Shown: positions 1-8,642 of the stretch, piece by piece
Layout of the letters: every line of letters starts with the position of its first letter
Numbering within the stretch: position 1 is the stretch's first letter
Assembly: GCF_007830185.1 (NCBI RefSeq)
Contig: NZ_VLKZ01000009.1
Span: forward strand, 82,479-146,478
DNA length: 64,000 nucleotides
Origin: Halalkalibacter nanhaiisediminis
GTDB lineage: Bacteria > Bacillota > Bacilli > Bacillales > Bacillaceae_D
Direction of reading: 5' to 3'
Position numbers and translations under genes: made by a program
The notes under the pieces: generated by a model
Database searches by the model: none
What the model was told of the DNA's origin: nothing
Seen by the model: only the letters and a program-made list of their open reading frames with translations

Positions 1-1291
1 ATGTAAAACCAGCATTTTCACTATCAGTCCACTGTACTGGTGTACGAGAGTTATCACGAGATTTCCGCTTAATAATCGACATGATTTCCTCTTCTTCTAA
101 GCCTTTTTCCTTCATAATTTTATAATAGTTCAATGTCTCAACATCACGGTACTCAGAAATCGACTCAAAACCTGGATCTGTCATCCCAAATTCTTCACCT
201 TGATAAATATAAGGAGTCCCTTGCATCATATGAATTATTGTCGCAAGCATTTTTGCTGATTGCTCATGATAAACAGCGTCATTTCCGTATCTCGTAACGA
301 CACGAGGCTGATCATGATTACACCAGAAAAGTGCATTCCAGCCACCACCACGGTTCATTTCCACTTGCCATGTTGTGAGGATTTTTTTCAAGGACAGAAA
401 ATCAAAATCCGCGAGCGCCCACTTTTCACCATTTGGATAATCGACTTTTAAATGATGAAAATTAAAGGTCATGCTTAACTCCTTACGCTCTGGATTTGAA
501 TACTTAATACAGTGATCAAGAGAAGTTGATGACATTTCTCCTACTGTCATACTGTCATACTTAGATAACACTTCACGGTTCATCTCTTGCAAAAATTCAT
601 GGACGCGAGGACCATCCGTGTAGAATTTACGGCCATCTCCTGGTGCGACACTTCCATCATCATTAGGGAAGCTTTGATCTTTTGAAATCAGGTTAATGAC
701 GTCAAGGCGGAAGCCATCAATCCCTTTATCAAACCAAAAATGCATCATGTCATACACATGCTTACGTAAATTCTCATTTTCCCAGTTCAAATCAGCTTGA
801 GTCACATCAAACAAATGCAAATAATATTGACCTGTTTCTTCATCAAGCTTCCAAGCATTCCCACCAAATTTCGACTCCCAATTGGATGGCTCTTTCCCGT
901 TCACTGGGTCCTTCCAAATATAAAAATCACGATATGGATTCTCTTTAGATTTCTTTGATTCTTTAAACCATTTGTGCTCCGTTGATGTATGGTTTACCAC
1001 TAAATCCATAATTAACTTCATCCCACGGTTGTGCGTTTCAGCAAGTAAGCGCTCAAAATCCTCCATTGTGCCATACTCTTCGTGAATGCTATAGTAATCG
1101 GAAATATCATAGCCGTTATCCTTTTGCGGTGATGCATAAACAGGCGTTAACCAAAGGACATCAACACCTAGCTTTTTTAAGTAATCTAGCTTTTCAATAA
1201 TCCCTTGAAGATCTCCTACTCCATTTCCTGTCGTATCATTAAAACTTTTTGGGTAAATTTGATAAACGACTGACTTTCTCCACCATTCCAT
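1..1291 (-). CDS. treA: Phospho-alpha,alpha-trehalase (GH13), 3' end cut off by window edge
   Basis: Hydrolyses trehalose 6-phosphate, made by the PTS permease next door, to glucose and glucose 6-phosphate in the cytoplasm. About 430 residues are visible; the family is usually about 560, so the C-terminus lies outside the window. The N-terminus MEWWRKSVVYQIYPKSF is typical of GH13 oligo-glucosidases, and GH13 motifs follow in order: DLVVNHTS, GFRLDVIN (catalytic Asp), a glutamate in TVGEMS and NHDQPR. The start is the ATG at 1291, with AAAGGTG upstream. It lies downstream of treP with a terminator-like hairpin and a TreR-type operator between them, so it may be both co-transcribed and separately controlled. 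Confidence 0.95.
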   Translation of the reverse strand, partial: MEWWRKSVVYQIYPKSFNDTTGNGVGDLQGIIEKLDYLKKLGVDVLWLTPVYASPQKDNGYDISDYYSIHEEYGTMEDFERLLAETHNRGMKLIMDLVVNHTSTEHKWFKESKKSKENPYRDFYIWKDPVNGKEPSNWESKFGGNAWKLDEETGQYYLHLFDVTQADLNWENENLRKHVYDMMHFWFDKGIDGFRLDVINLISKDQSFPNDDGSVAPGDGRKFYTDGPRVHEFLQEMNREVLSKYDSMTVGEMSSTSLDHCIKYSNPERKELSMTFNFHHLKVDYPNGEKWALADFDFLSLKKILTTWQVEMNRGGGWNALFWCNHDQPRVVTRYGNDAVYHEQSAKMLATIIHMMQGTPYIYQGEEFGMTDPGFESISEYRDVETLNYYKIMKEKGLEEEEIMSIIKRKSRDNSRTPVQWTDSENAGFT

Positions 1292-1321
1292 CTTCCAATC
1301 ACACCTTTAATTGTTTAATTT

Positions 1322-1337
1322 ACTTGTATATACAAGT
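1322..1337. promoter_or_regulatory. TreR-type operator before treA
   Basis: ACTTGTATATACAAGT is a perfect 16-base palindrome with the core TTGTATATACAA, the trehalose-repressor operator core known from Bacillus. On the minus strand it directly follows a plausible promoter (TTGTTT, 17 bases, TAAACT), so bound repressor would cover the transcription start of treA. Confidence 0.8.
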
Positions 1338-1354
1338 TTAGTTTACTTGTTCAG

Positions 1355-1434
1355 TTATAAAAAAACAAGGGTGCCATTAGCCTTGCAGTTCCCATATCAA
1401 CTTGGTCACTGTGATCGCCAATAAGCACCCCTTT
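1355..1434 (-). terminator. Terminator-like hairpin between treP and treA
   Basis: On the minus strand GGGTGC (1430-1425) pairs with GCACCC (1374-1369), and an inner ATTGGC/GCTAAT stem extends it. A run of seven T follows. The loop is unusually long (about 35-50 bases). It should reduce read-through from treP, so treA would depend partly on its own operator-controlled promoter. Confidence 0.55.
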
Positions 1435-1448
1435 TAATTAAAAGCTTT

Positions 1449-2864
1449 TTATGCTAAATCTTTTTTACGTGTTTTTGCAAATAAATATGTTAAGACAAAT
1501 GGAACAACAATCGCAATGACCATACCGACTGCAAAGACTAACCATTTTCCAGGTTCAATAGAGAAGATCCCAGGAATTCCTCCAACTCCAATTGAAAGAG
1601 CCATAACAGAGTTGACCGTAATCCAGACAGCTGCGATAGCTGAACCAATAATGGCACAAATAAATGGGAAGCGATAGCGCAAGTTAACCCCAAACATCGC
1701 TGGCTCTGTAATACCTAGATAAGCTGAGATCGATGATGTTAATGAAAGACCTTTTACTTTTTCATCTTTTAAGATAAAGTACATCGCAAGAGCGGCTGAA
1801 CCTTGGGCAATGTTTGATAAAGCAAGAATCGGCCATAAGAATGTACCACCGATGCTACCAATTAACTGAAGATCAACTGCTAGGAAAGTGTGATGCATTC
1901 CTGTAATAACGAGTGGAGCATAAATTGCACCGTATAGAAGTCCACCTAGAGCTGCAAAGTTACTAAAGATAGCAACAAAAATATCGGTAATGCCGCTTCC
2001 GATTGCAAACGTGATCGGACCAATGGCGATAAAAGCAATGAAACCAGTTACGAGTAAGGCAACAGGAGCAACGATTAATAGTTGGAATGAATCTGGAATG
2101 CGCTTTTTCAAGGCAATCTCAATTTTTGCTAAAACAAATGAAGCAAATAAAATCGGAAGAACTTGACCTTGGTAACCAACCTTTGCTACATCCATACCAA
2201 ATAAGTTCCAGTAAGGAATTTCGCCAGCTTCTTGAGCAGCGCCGTATCCCCATGCATTTAGTAAATCTGGGTGTACAAGCATTAAACCAAGAACGATACC
2301 GAGCAGTTCATTACCACCGAACCGTTTCACTGCTGACCAACCGATCAAACCAGGTAAGAAGACAAACGCAGTATTCGCAATTAAGTTAATAATATTCGCA
2401 AAGTCAGCCCATTGTGGATACATTTCAACAATTGATTGCTCTCCGAAAATTCCTCCAGCTGTCAAAATGTTATTAATACCCATTAATAAACCAGCTGTAA
2501 CGATTGCTGGAAGAATCGGAATGAAAATATCAGCAAGCGTTTTAACTGCACGTTGCAGTGGATTTAGATTTTTTTCAGCTGCCGTTTTTACTTCCTCTTT
2601 TGAAGCCTGCGTGATCCCAGCTTGAGCAGCAAGCTCTTTATATACCTTATCAACTGTCCCTTGTCCAATAACAACTTGGAATTGACCGTTTGTTGAGAAA
2701 GAGCCTTTTACGACATCGACTTTTTCAAGCGCTTCCTTATTAACCTTATTTTCATCGTGTAAAGCAAAACGAAGTCGTGTTACACAGTGTGTTGCAGAGG
2801 AGATATTTTCTTCTCCACCTATCGCAGCAAGTATCTCTTTTGCCGCTTCTTTATTTGTATTCAT
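1449..2864 (-). CDS. treP: PTS trehalose-specific EIIBC permease
   Basis: Membrane permease that imports trehalose and phosphorylates it. The 471 residues hold an N-terminal EIIB domain (residues 1-90) with the phosphorylated cysteine in ATHCVTRLRFAL, then an EIIC domain of about ten membrane segments with the TGMHHTF and GITEPAMFGVN motifs. No EIIA domain is present, as is normal for TreP, which borrows EIIA-Glc from another protein. The tre assignment rests on the adjacent phosphotrehalase and operator sequences. RBS GGGAAGGG-type purines precede the ATG at 2864. It heads the treP-treA operon, with two operators, a promoter and a cre site upstream. Confidence 0.93.
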   Translation of the reverse strand: MNTNKEAAKEILAAIGGEENISSATHCVTRLRFALHDENKVNKEALEKVDVVKGSFSTNGQFQVVIGQGTVDKVYKELAAQAGITQASKEEVKTAAEKNLNPLQRAVKTLADIFIPILPAIVTAGLLMGINNILTAGGIFGEQSIVEMYPQWADFANIINLIANTAFVFLPGLIGWSAVKRFGGNELLGIVLGLMLVHPDLLNAWGYGAAQEAGEIPYWNLFGMDVAKVGYQGQVLPILFASFVLAKIEIALKKRIPDSFQLLIVAPVALLVTGFIAFIAIGPITFAIGSGITDIFVAIFSNFAALGGLLYGAIYAPLVITGMHHTFLAVDLQLIGSIGGTFLWPILALSNIAQGSAALAMYFILKDEKVKGLSLTSSISAYLGITEPAMFGVNLRYRFPFICAIIGSAIAAVWITVNSVMALSIGVGGIPGIFSIEPGKWLVFAVGMVIAIVVPFVLTYLFAKTRKKDLA

Positions 2865-2880
2865 ATTCCCTTCCCCTCTC

Positions 2881-2894
2881 TGTGAGCGTTTTCA
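2881..2894. promoter_or_regulatory. cre site (CcpA) upstream of treP
   Basis: TGTGAGCGTTTTCA matches the catabolite-responsive element consensus TGWNANCGNTNWCA at every position. It sits 17 bases before the treP start codon, downstream of the promoter, so CcpA could block elongation when preferred sugars are present. Confidence 0.8.
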
Positions 2895-2960
2895 TTCAGA
2901 CTGTAATAAAGAAGAAAAGACTATAACACTATTTATATAGAAGTGTTACGCTTTCATTAT

Positions 2961-2974
2961 CTTGTATATACATG
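2961..2974. promoter_or_regulatory. TreR-type operator 1 of treP
   Basis: CTTGTATATACATG carries the TTGTATATACA core with one change from the perfect palindrome. It lies just downstream of the treP -10 element. Confidence 0.7.
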
Positions 2975-2979
2975 TTTGA

Positions 2980-3017
2980 TTACGGTTTCATTTTAACTTG
3001 TATATACAAATTAGTCA
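2980..3017 (-). promoter_or_regulatory. treP promoter with operator 2 in its spacer
   Basis: On the minus strand TTGACT (-35), a 17-base spacer and TAAAAT (-10) form a good vegetative promoter. The spacer contains the perfect operator core TTGTATATACAA at 2998-3009, so TreR binding would compete directly with RNA polymerase. Confidence 0.75.
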
Positions 3018-3570
3018 AGCGACTATTTCGACATCTTTCGATGTTTTTCATAAAACTTCTGTTTAAAGTAAAAAAGAAAACACGCTACGATTAGCATGCC
3101 TTCTTTTAACAATCTCAATTCCTTTCATTACCTTATTTATCTTTTTAATAAGGTTTGATAATTTTTAATAAAGTCTGATCGTTTATAAAACAGTTTGATA
3201 ATTTGTAATTTGATCAAAATCTTATAGTGAGAATACAGGATTTTTCTTTGTCTTTTGAGCTAATGGGGTTTGTTCAATAAATAGAGACGCCTAAAAAATT
3301 GGGTTTAAATTTCAAATTCACTATTGATATGATTCGGTATCCAGCAGGGATAAGAAAATCAATTTATTTGTATTCACTTTCTTTAACAATAATACACTCT
3401 TAGTGCAATTAGCAGAATTCCCTGGACACTAGTTCTAGTGCTGATTTAGCAAATGTTTTAAATCCTGACAGTGTAGTTCAATAAATGTTCACAAAAAACT
3501 TCATCCATATTTCACATCTTCAAAATAAAATGATTTGTGTGAACATTTTAAATGAGCTAGGAGGACTACC
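3018..3570. other. Intergenic region, AT-rich, no gene seen
   Basis: No coding region is supported here. Two direct copies of TTTGATAATTT occur near 3153 and 3193. Near the end an imperfect inverted repeat (AAATGTTCACA at 3483-3493 and TGTGTGAACATTT at 3536-3548) directly precedes the RBS of the PAP2 lipoprotein gene and could be an operator or a leader hairpin. Confidence 0.4.
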
Positions 3571-4413
3571 ATGAGGAATAAACCCATTATCTCAACTTTT
3601 TTAGCAGTTTTATTCTTATTCATCTTATCTGGATGTAACTTGGAACAAGTAAATAGCGAGGAACAACCTGAAAATAAGGAACAGGGAAACGAGCAAACAA
3701 GTCACCAAGGAATGAGATGGACACATGAAAATCCTGTTACACCAACAGCAGGTAGTTGGAGAGCCCTTGAATTTAAGGATGGAAGTTCGTACAAAGTAGA
3801 AGCACCTCCTGCAAATGATTCTGCTGAGACAAAAAAAGAATTGGAAGATTTAAAAAAACTAATTGAGAGTCGCACAGAGGAAGATGTAGAATTCATTATG
3901 CATTGGCAAAACACTACCAGTCCTAACACACTTTGGCTTGCTACCACAGAAGAATTAATTCATAAATATGGATTAATGGGTCCCGAATCAGCGCGCGTTC
4001 ATGCTGTCGTTTCAGGAGCAACTTATACATCCCTAACAGCGACATTCCAAGCAAAGTATGAGTATTTACGCCCGAGACCAACAGATTTAGACCCATCTAT
4101 TAAATTGCCGGAGGGAATGATGGTGCCTCCGCACCCTGCTTATCCTTCAGGACATACAGCTACTGCTTGGACGGCTGCTTATATCCTGTCTTATTTCTTC
4201 CCAAATGAAAAAGCTCAATTGGAGAAAACAGCTGAAAAAGTAGCACTTTCCAGAGAACAAATGGGCATTCATTTTAAAAGTGATAATGATGCTGCTAAAA
4301 CGATAGCACAAGCAGTTACAAAAGATATAATTGGAAGCTTAAAAGATGACAACGCTCCAACGCAATACACAGAAGTAAAAAACACAGGATCGAGTCACGG
4401 AGCCGGACATTAA
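3571..4413 (+). CDS. PAP2/vanadium-haloperoxidase-fold lipoprotein
   Basis: Predicted surface lipoprotein of 280 residues. A signal peptide ends in the lipobox LSGC (Cys 22), followed by a hydrophilic Glu/Gln-rich linker. The C-terminal half carries the three PAP2 superfamily motifs in order: KYEYLRPRP (about residues 163-171), YPSGHTATAW (about 192-201) and SREQMGIHFKSDND (about 226-240), giving the Lys, Arg, Ser-Gly-His, Arg and His residues that bind phosphate or vanadate. The family includes acid phosphatases and vanadium-dependent haloperoxidases; which activity applies cannot be told here. RBS AGGAGG. It is monocistronic, with a strong terminator directly behind it. Confidence 0.85.
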   Translation: MRNKPIISTFLAVLFLFILSGCNLEQVNSEEQPENKEQGNEQTSHQGMRWTHENPVTPTAGSWRALEFKDGSSYKVEAPPANDSAETKKELEDLKKLIESRTEEDVEFIMHWQNTTSPNTLWLATTEELIHKYGLMGPESARVHAVVSGATYTSLTATFQAKYEYLRPRPTDLDPSIKLPEGMMVPPHPAYPSGHTATAWTAAYILSYFFPNEKAQLEKTAEKVALSREQMGIHFKSDNDAAKTIAQAVTKDIIGSLKDDNAPTQYTEVKNTGSSHGAGH

Positions 4414-4436
4414 ATTAGATTAAATTACGAGTAATT

Positions 4437-4473
4437 GAAAACACCCCAGATTTTTAAAGTCTGGGGTGTTTTC
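4437..4473. terminator. Rho-independent terminator, bidirectional
   Basis: GAAAACACCCCAGA pairs with TCTGGGGTGTTTTC around a short AT loop. It follows the PAP2 lipoprotein gene. Confidence 0.9.
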
Positions 4474-4778
4474 AGCTCAACAAAATTCTATTTATGTTGC
4501 ATTTGCTCTCTTAAGTTATGACACCGATACAAAATAGAAAAAACGGCATGTCTTTTTTAAACTTTAACAAGTCTTCTTCTTTAACGATTTGCAAAAAAAG
4601 ATTTGTGTTCGTTAGAAAAGGAACGCATAAATGATCGATTTTTTTTATAAAAGCATTATCCGAAAATATTGCAATAGCATGTTTTGATTAATCTTTATTC
4701 AAAATGCTTTCTTAGCGTTTGTTGCCAAATTAGAGACTTCTACACCTTGTTAATCAAATATTTTTAAACAACTATACC
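4474..4778. other. Intergenic region, nothing recognised
   Basis: AT-rich DNA between convergent genes. No ORF with a ribosome binding site, no RNA fold and no repeat was recognised. Confidence 0.4.
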
Positions 4779-6089
4779 TTATTTCAAAAGAAATAAACCG
4801 ATCTTAATTTTTCGACAAATCGTTACATAATGCAGTAGTGTTAGTAAAACTGCCCCCATATTCATCCCAAGAATAATCCCGTCCATCTGCATGCTCGGTA
4901 ATGCCCCTAAGAAAAACATCATCCCAAAAGAAAAAAATGTTGAGTAGAGTGCATGCACAAAGGCATCCTTCACTAAGCCAAGACCAATAAGAAACGCCTG
5001 CATCGGGATCACGAAGAAATGAAACAAAAAATATGGGACTAATAACTGTAAATATCGTACGGCAGGTGAGTTTTCAAAAAACAGACTCGTCAAAGGTTCT
5101 GCAAAAAAATAAAACACACAAACTGCTGGGAAGCCGTATGCTGCGGTAATCGCCATTACTTTACGAAGAAGAGAACGTAGCCTGGCAAGCTCCCCTTTTG
5201 AATAGGCTTCAGACACGGTTGGGATTAACACAATGAGTAAAGAGTGCGCAATGAATGCAGGAAAAAAACCGATTGCAAAAGCAACTCCTGCCAATTTCCC
5301 ATATTGTGTCATTGCGAGTGACTCAATCATCCCCGCTCGTACTAAAGCTTCTTTTATTAAAAAAGGTTTAACGGCAAAGGCCGCTGCATGAAAGATACGA
5401 AGCCCTGTCGTTGGAATCGACACCTCAAGGAGGGTCTTTCGCACTTTCTTTCCTGTAAGAGCAGCCCGCGGCTTCCTCTTTAACACATTCATCTGTAAGA
5501 GAAATGAAAAAAACAAATATCCAAATACAAGTAGCTCACTCGCAACCAATGTACAAAGAGCAATAAAGATCGCAACCTCATCATCAAATGAAGCAGCTTT
5601 AAAAACAAAGAATAACAACGCTAACTGAGCAGCTCGCCGTAAAAAGTTCGCAAAGGCAATCCGTCCCATTTTTTGCGCACCCATAAAGTAGCCGCGCGCA
5701 ACAGATGAAAAAGCAATGATTGGGATTAATAAAATAAATAACCAAGGAACAAGCGGATGATATCGATCAAAAACAGGTATCATCGGTAAAATCCATAGTG
5801 AGATCCCGACAAAGACAATCGTACAAATCGAAGCGAACCGCAACGCATGCATGAGCATACTACGATGAAAGATCTCTTCCTTCTCAGCTACAAATTTTGA
5901 AATCGAAATCGGTAATTCAATACTGGCAATGACTACAATAAAGACAATGGTTGGCAAGATCGACATGTATAGGCCAAGACCCTCTTCCCCAAGCTCTCTT
6001 GCCAAGACAATATTCACCAGAAACTCAATGCACTCACCAATGAAGGCGGCAATAATTAAGAGCAATGCACCTTTTAAAAATGTGTTCAC
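4779..6089 (-). CDS. MOP-superfamily flippase-like membrane protein (SpoVB/YkvU family)
   Basis: An integral membrane protein of 436 residues with about twelve predicted membrane segments. The N-terminal pattern (a first helix, then LARELGEEGLGLYM) and the GYFMGAQKM motif near residue 135 are characteristic of the polysaccharide-flippase branch of the MOP/MATE superfamily, which includes SpoVB, YkvU and MurJ-like lipid II flippases. At 436 residues it is closer to YkvU than to SpoVB (about 520). It probably moves a lipid-linked saccharide across the membrane, possibly during sporulation; that role is inferred from homology. It is the last gene on the minus strand before an intergenic gap. Confidence 0.8.
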   Translation of the reverse strand: MNTFLKGALLLIIAAFIGECIEFLVNIVLARELGEEGLGLYMSILPTIVFIVVIASIELPISISKFVAEKEEIFHRSMLMHALRFASICTIVFVGISLWILPMIPVFDRYHPLVPWLFILLIPIIAFSSVARGYFMGAQKMGRIAFANFLRRAAQLALLFFVFKAASFDDEVAIFIALCTLVASELLVFGYLFFSFLLQMNVLKRKPRAALTGKKVRKTLLEVSIPTTGLRIFHAAAFAVKPFLIKEALVRAGMIESLAMTQYGKLAGVAFAIGFFPAFIAHSLLIVLIPTVSEAYSKGELARLRSLLRKVMAITAAYGFPAVCVFYFFAEPLTSLFFENSPAVRYLQLLVPYFLFHFFVIPMQAFLIGLGLVKDAFVHALYSTFFSFGMMFFLGALPSMQMDGIILGMNMGAVLLTLLHYVTICRKIKIGLFLLK

Positions 6090-6243
6090 GCCTTCTCACC
6101 CTCCCAGACCTGTCCATTAACTATATGAGACAAGTAGCAAGATTATGGTGAAAAAGAGGAAAGAATTCTATAGCGATGCACCGATCATTTAACAGAATAA
6201 CAATTGCGAAGGCTTTAAGGTTGACTATACTTTCACCAAATGG

Positions 6244-6948
6244 CTAGGACGAAGTAGAGCCTAATCGTGCTTTCAATTGATTGACCTCTTCCTCTGTCAA
6301 CTCCCTCCACTCTCCAGGTGCTAATCCGTCTAAACTAAAATCAAGGATTCGTATGCGTATAAGTCTTTCTACTCGGTAATCAAAAACTTTCGTCATTCTG
6401 CGTATTTGACGATTCAACCCTTGTGTGAGAACAATTGTGAATGTATCATCTGACACTCGTTCAACCTGACAAGGCAATGTCTTTTGTCCTAAAATATCCA
6501 CACCTTCTGCCATCTTTTCTAAAAACCAATCAGAGAAAGGTCGATTCACGGTTACCATGTACTCCTTTTCATGCTGAAACTCTGACTTCATCAGCTTATT
6601 GACAATGTCACCGTCATTGGTCATCAATATCAGACCTTCTGATTGCTTATCAAGCCTCCCAACTGGGAAAATTCGTTCAGGAAAATCGAGAAAATCAATA
6701 ATATTTCCTTCTACCTTCTTTTGAGCTGTACTAGTGATTCCAACAGGCTTATGTAGCAATAAATAAATATCACATTTCTTTCGTTTAAGAGGTTGGCCAT
6801 CTAATAAGACAACACTATCTTGGTCGACCGTACTAGTATGAGTAGCATGAACACCATTTATGGTGATTCGTCCTTCTTTAATCAAGCGAACGCCTTCACG
6901 TCTTGAAATTGTACCCGTAAGGCTTAAGTGTTTTTGAATTCGTATCAT
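6244..6948 (-). CDS. RsuA/RluF-family rRNA pseudouridine synthase
   Basis: Converts a specific uridine in ribosomal RNA to pseudouridine. The 234-residue protein begins with an S4 RNA-binding domain (residues 1-60, with SRREGVRLIKEGRITING), then a pseudouridine synthase domain with the catalytic Asp in GRLDKQSEGL and the late QGLNRQIRRM motif. The C-terminal GEWREL stretch favours the RluF subgroup (23S rRNA U2604 in E. coli) over RsuA or RluB, but the target cannot be fixed from sequence. It is separated by 43 bases from the kinase gene upstream and may share a transcript. Confidence 0.85.
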   Translation of the reverse strand: MIRIQKHLSLTGTISRREGVRLIKEGRITINGVHATHTSTVDQDSVVLLDGQPLKRKKCDIYLLLHKPVGITSTAQKKVEGNIIDFLDFPERIFPVGRLDKQSEGLILMTNDGDIVNKLMKSEFQHEKEYMVTVNRPFSDWFLEKMAEGVDILGQKTLPCQVERVSDDTFTIVLTQGLNRQIRRMTKVFDYRVERLIRIRILDFSLDGLAPGEWRELTEEEVNQLKARLGSTSS

Positions 6949-6991
6949 AGTTGTTTCCTTTCGGGCGTTTTCTTCATTATACTCGTTAAAA

Positions 6992-8263
6992 TTAGATATG
7001 TTGTTGTTCTTTTTGCATACTTGGTAGAATAACTACCGATACTGTTCCAACCCCAATTTCACTAGTTAGCGTAAGGCTCCCCCCTATCTCTTCGATAATA
7101 CGTAAAGAAACCATCATTCCTAAACCTGTACCTTTTTCTTTTGTCGAATAAAAAAGCTTGCCGATACGATTTAATTGTTCGGTCGTCATCCCTTTTCCTG
7201 TATCACGAATCGTCACTTGGATCTTCTCATTATTTTTTTGAATCGATACGGTTACCTTTCCTTTAGGCGGTGTTGCTTCAATCGCATTTTTTATTAAGTT
7301 AATAAGAGCTTGCTTTAATTGGTTTCGATCCGTACGCACGAAAGCTTCAACAGATCGATCTAATGAAAGGTCTACATTCCCCTTAATAGCATAGGGAGTT
7401 AAAAAATGAATCATTTCTCTTGTCAGCTGACTAATTTCTACTTTTTCAATATGTTTGAATTGTGGTTTTGCAAAGTTAAGATAATCACTTATAATCTCTT
7501 CTGCTCTATGTAACTCACCGAGTGAAATCGTGTAGTAGTCTTTTTTCTTCCCTGTCTCTTCTTTTTCCATAAGTTGAAAGAAGCCTTTTACAACCGTTAG
7601 AGGATTTCGAACTTCATGGGCAATCGAGGCTGCTAATTCTCCAATTGTATTCAGCTTTTCTGAATGGTACATTTCCTCTTTCATTTTCTTTTTTTCATTC
7701 ATTTCCTCAAGCAATAAAGCTCCAAAAACCATAGCAATGGCTAAAGTGATCGCATATATCCCTACATAGTAAATCGTTTCAAAATAATGACTGTACAAGT
7801 CCTTATTGTCTACTAATAGTAAAAAGGTTAATCCTAATTTAATAATGGTTGGAAAAAAAGCTACGAATATAACAAATCGTACACGCTTCCACTTAGAATT
7901 GATTTGTTTGTTATAGCGAGCAAAAAGATATGAGATGATGGCGGATACAGTAATACTTGCATAGGCAATGAATAAATGCTCCCCACCAATAAATGTGCGC
8001 ATTATAAAAATAGCAATACAAACTGCCCATCCCGCTTTTGGCCCCCCATATAAAAAGGCGAGAACCATAGGCACGTAGCGCAAGTCCCAATGCAATCCAA
8101 ATTCTTGATAGGAAAAACCCATACAGAGCATAGCAGCCATTATGTGCAATGCAGCTAAAACGACTGGTGAGCTTTTGCTTTTCGTTTCATCAAAAAAGAA
8201 ATGAACGATTAAAATTGGAGTAAGAACAATAAGTACATGTAAGAGCAGCTTCTCAACAATCAT
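6992..8263 (-). CDS. Orphan sensor histidine kinase, KinB-like
   Basis: Membrane sensor kinase. Starting at the ATG at 8263, which has a GAGGTGG ribosome binding site, the protein is 423 residues, almost the length of B. subtilis KinB; a longer in-frame start at 8311 has no such site. The N-terminal half is a six-segment 5TMR-LYT-type module (DLRYVPMVLAFLYGGP), followed by HisKA with IAHEVRNPLTVVKGF (phospho-acceptor His) and a HATPase domain with NLIKNAIEA, RDTGKGM and GTGLGMMVS. No response regulator is adjacent, so it probably feeds Spo0F or another distant partner, as sporulation kinases do. Confidence 0.85.
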   Translation of the reverse strand: MIVEKLLLHVLIVLTPILIVHFFFDETKSKSSPVVLAALHIMAAMLCMGFSYQEFGLHWDLRYVPMVLAFLYGGPKAGWAVCIAIFIMRTFIGGEHLFIAYASITVSAIISYLFARYNKQINSKWKRVRFVIFVAFFPTIIKLGLTFLLLVDNKDLYSHYFETIYYVGIYAITLAIAMVFGALLLEEMNEKKKMKEEMYHSEKLNTIGELAASIAHEVRNPLTVVKGFFQLMEKEETGKKKDYYTISLGELHRAEEIISDYLNFAKPQFKHIEKVEISQLTREMIHFLTPYAIKGNVDLSLDRSVEAFVRTDRNQLKQALINLIKNAIEATPPKGKVTVSIQKNNEKIQVTIRDTGKGMTTEQLNRIGKLFYSTKEKGTGLGMMVSLRIIEEIGGSLTLTSEIGVGTVSVVILPSMQKEQQHI

Positions 8264-8472
8264 CTGAACAAATCCCACCTCAGCAGTACGTATCCAAGAA
8301 AATACCGCCATTTAGATTAAATAACATTAAAGAAATAGTTATTCGACAATTCCCAAAAAATATCCTGCAAGATTCCAAGAAAACAAGACTTTTGATATAA
8401 ACCGTTTCTTACAATTATTAAAAACCAGAAAACCTTTGTTACCATTTGACTTAAAATGAGATATTTTGTTAA

Positions 8473-8607
8473 GAAGGGTATGATGAAAATGAGTACCTTT
8501 ATGATGAATAGGGAGAACCTCTTTTTGAAGAAAAGCTTTACGAAGAACCGATTCATGATGAATATAATTTAGATGGAGAAGAACTGACATCTAGTGAAAC
8601 TGAATAA
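8473..8607 (+). pseudogene. Possible remnant of an acidic Tyr/Glu/Asp-rich protein
   Basis: One plus-strand frame reads as a protein-like acidic tail (EGYDENEYLYDE, stop TAG at 8509, then GEPLFEEKLYEEP and on to a TAA at 8605). The in-frame stop and absence of a start suggest a decayed 3' gene end. No family is recognised. The opposite-strand ORFs here look like shadows. The amino acid bias is the only evidence. Confidence 0.3.
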
Positions 8608-8609
8608 AT

Positions 8610-8641
8610 ACCAAAGGAAGCTCATCACAGCCTCCTTTGGT
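8610..8641 (-). terminator. Terminator after the chromate transporter genes
   Basis: ACCAAAGGA and TCCTTTGGT form a nine-base stem around a 14-base loop directly behind the stop codon of the downstream chromate transporter gene. Confidence 0.65.
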
Positions 8642-8642
8642 A

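Noticed and set aside
2087..2389. 100-residue plus-strand ORF inside treP
   Set aside because: It lies wholly within the EIIC coding region on the other strand, has no RBS and no protein-family character.
8317..8590. Two overlapping minus-strand ORFs upstream of the KinB-like kinase
   Set aside because: Compositions are low-complexity (Phe/Ile/Leu/Lys), there is no RBS, and the opposite strand carries a more protein-like frame.
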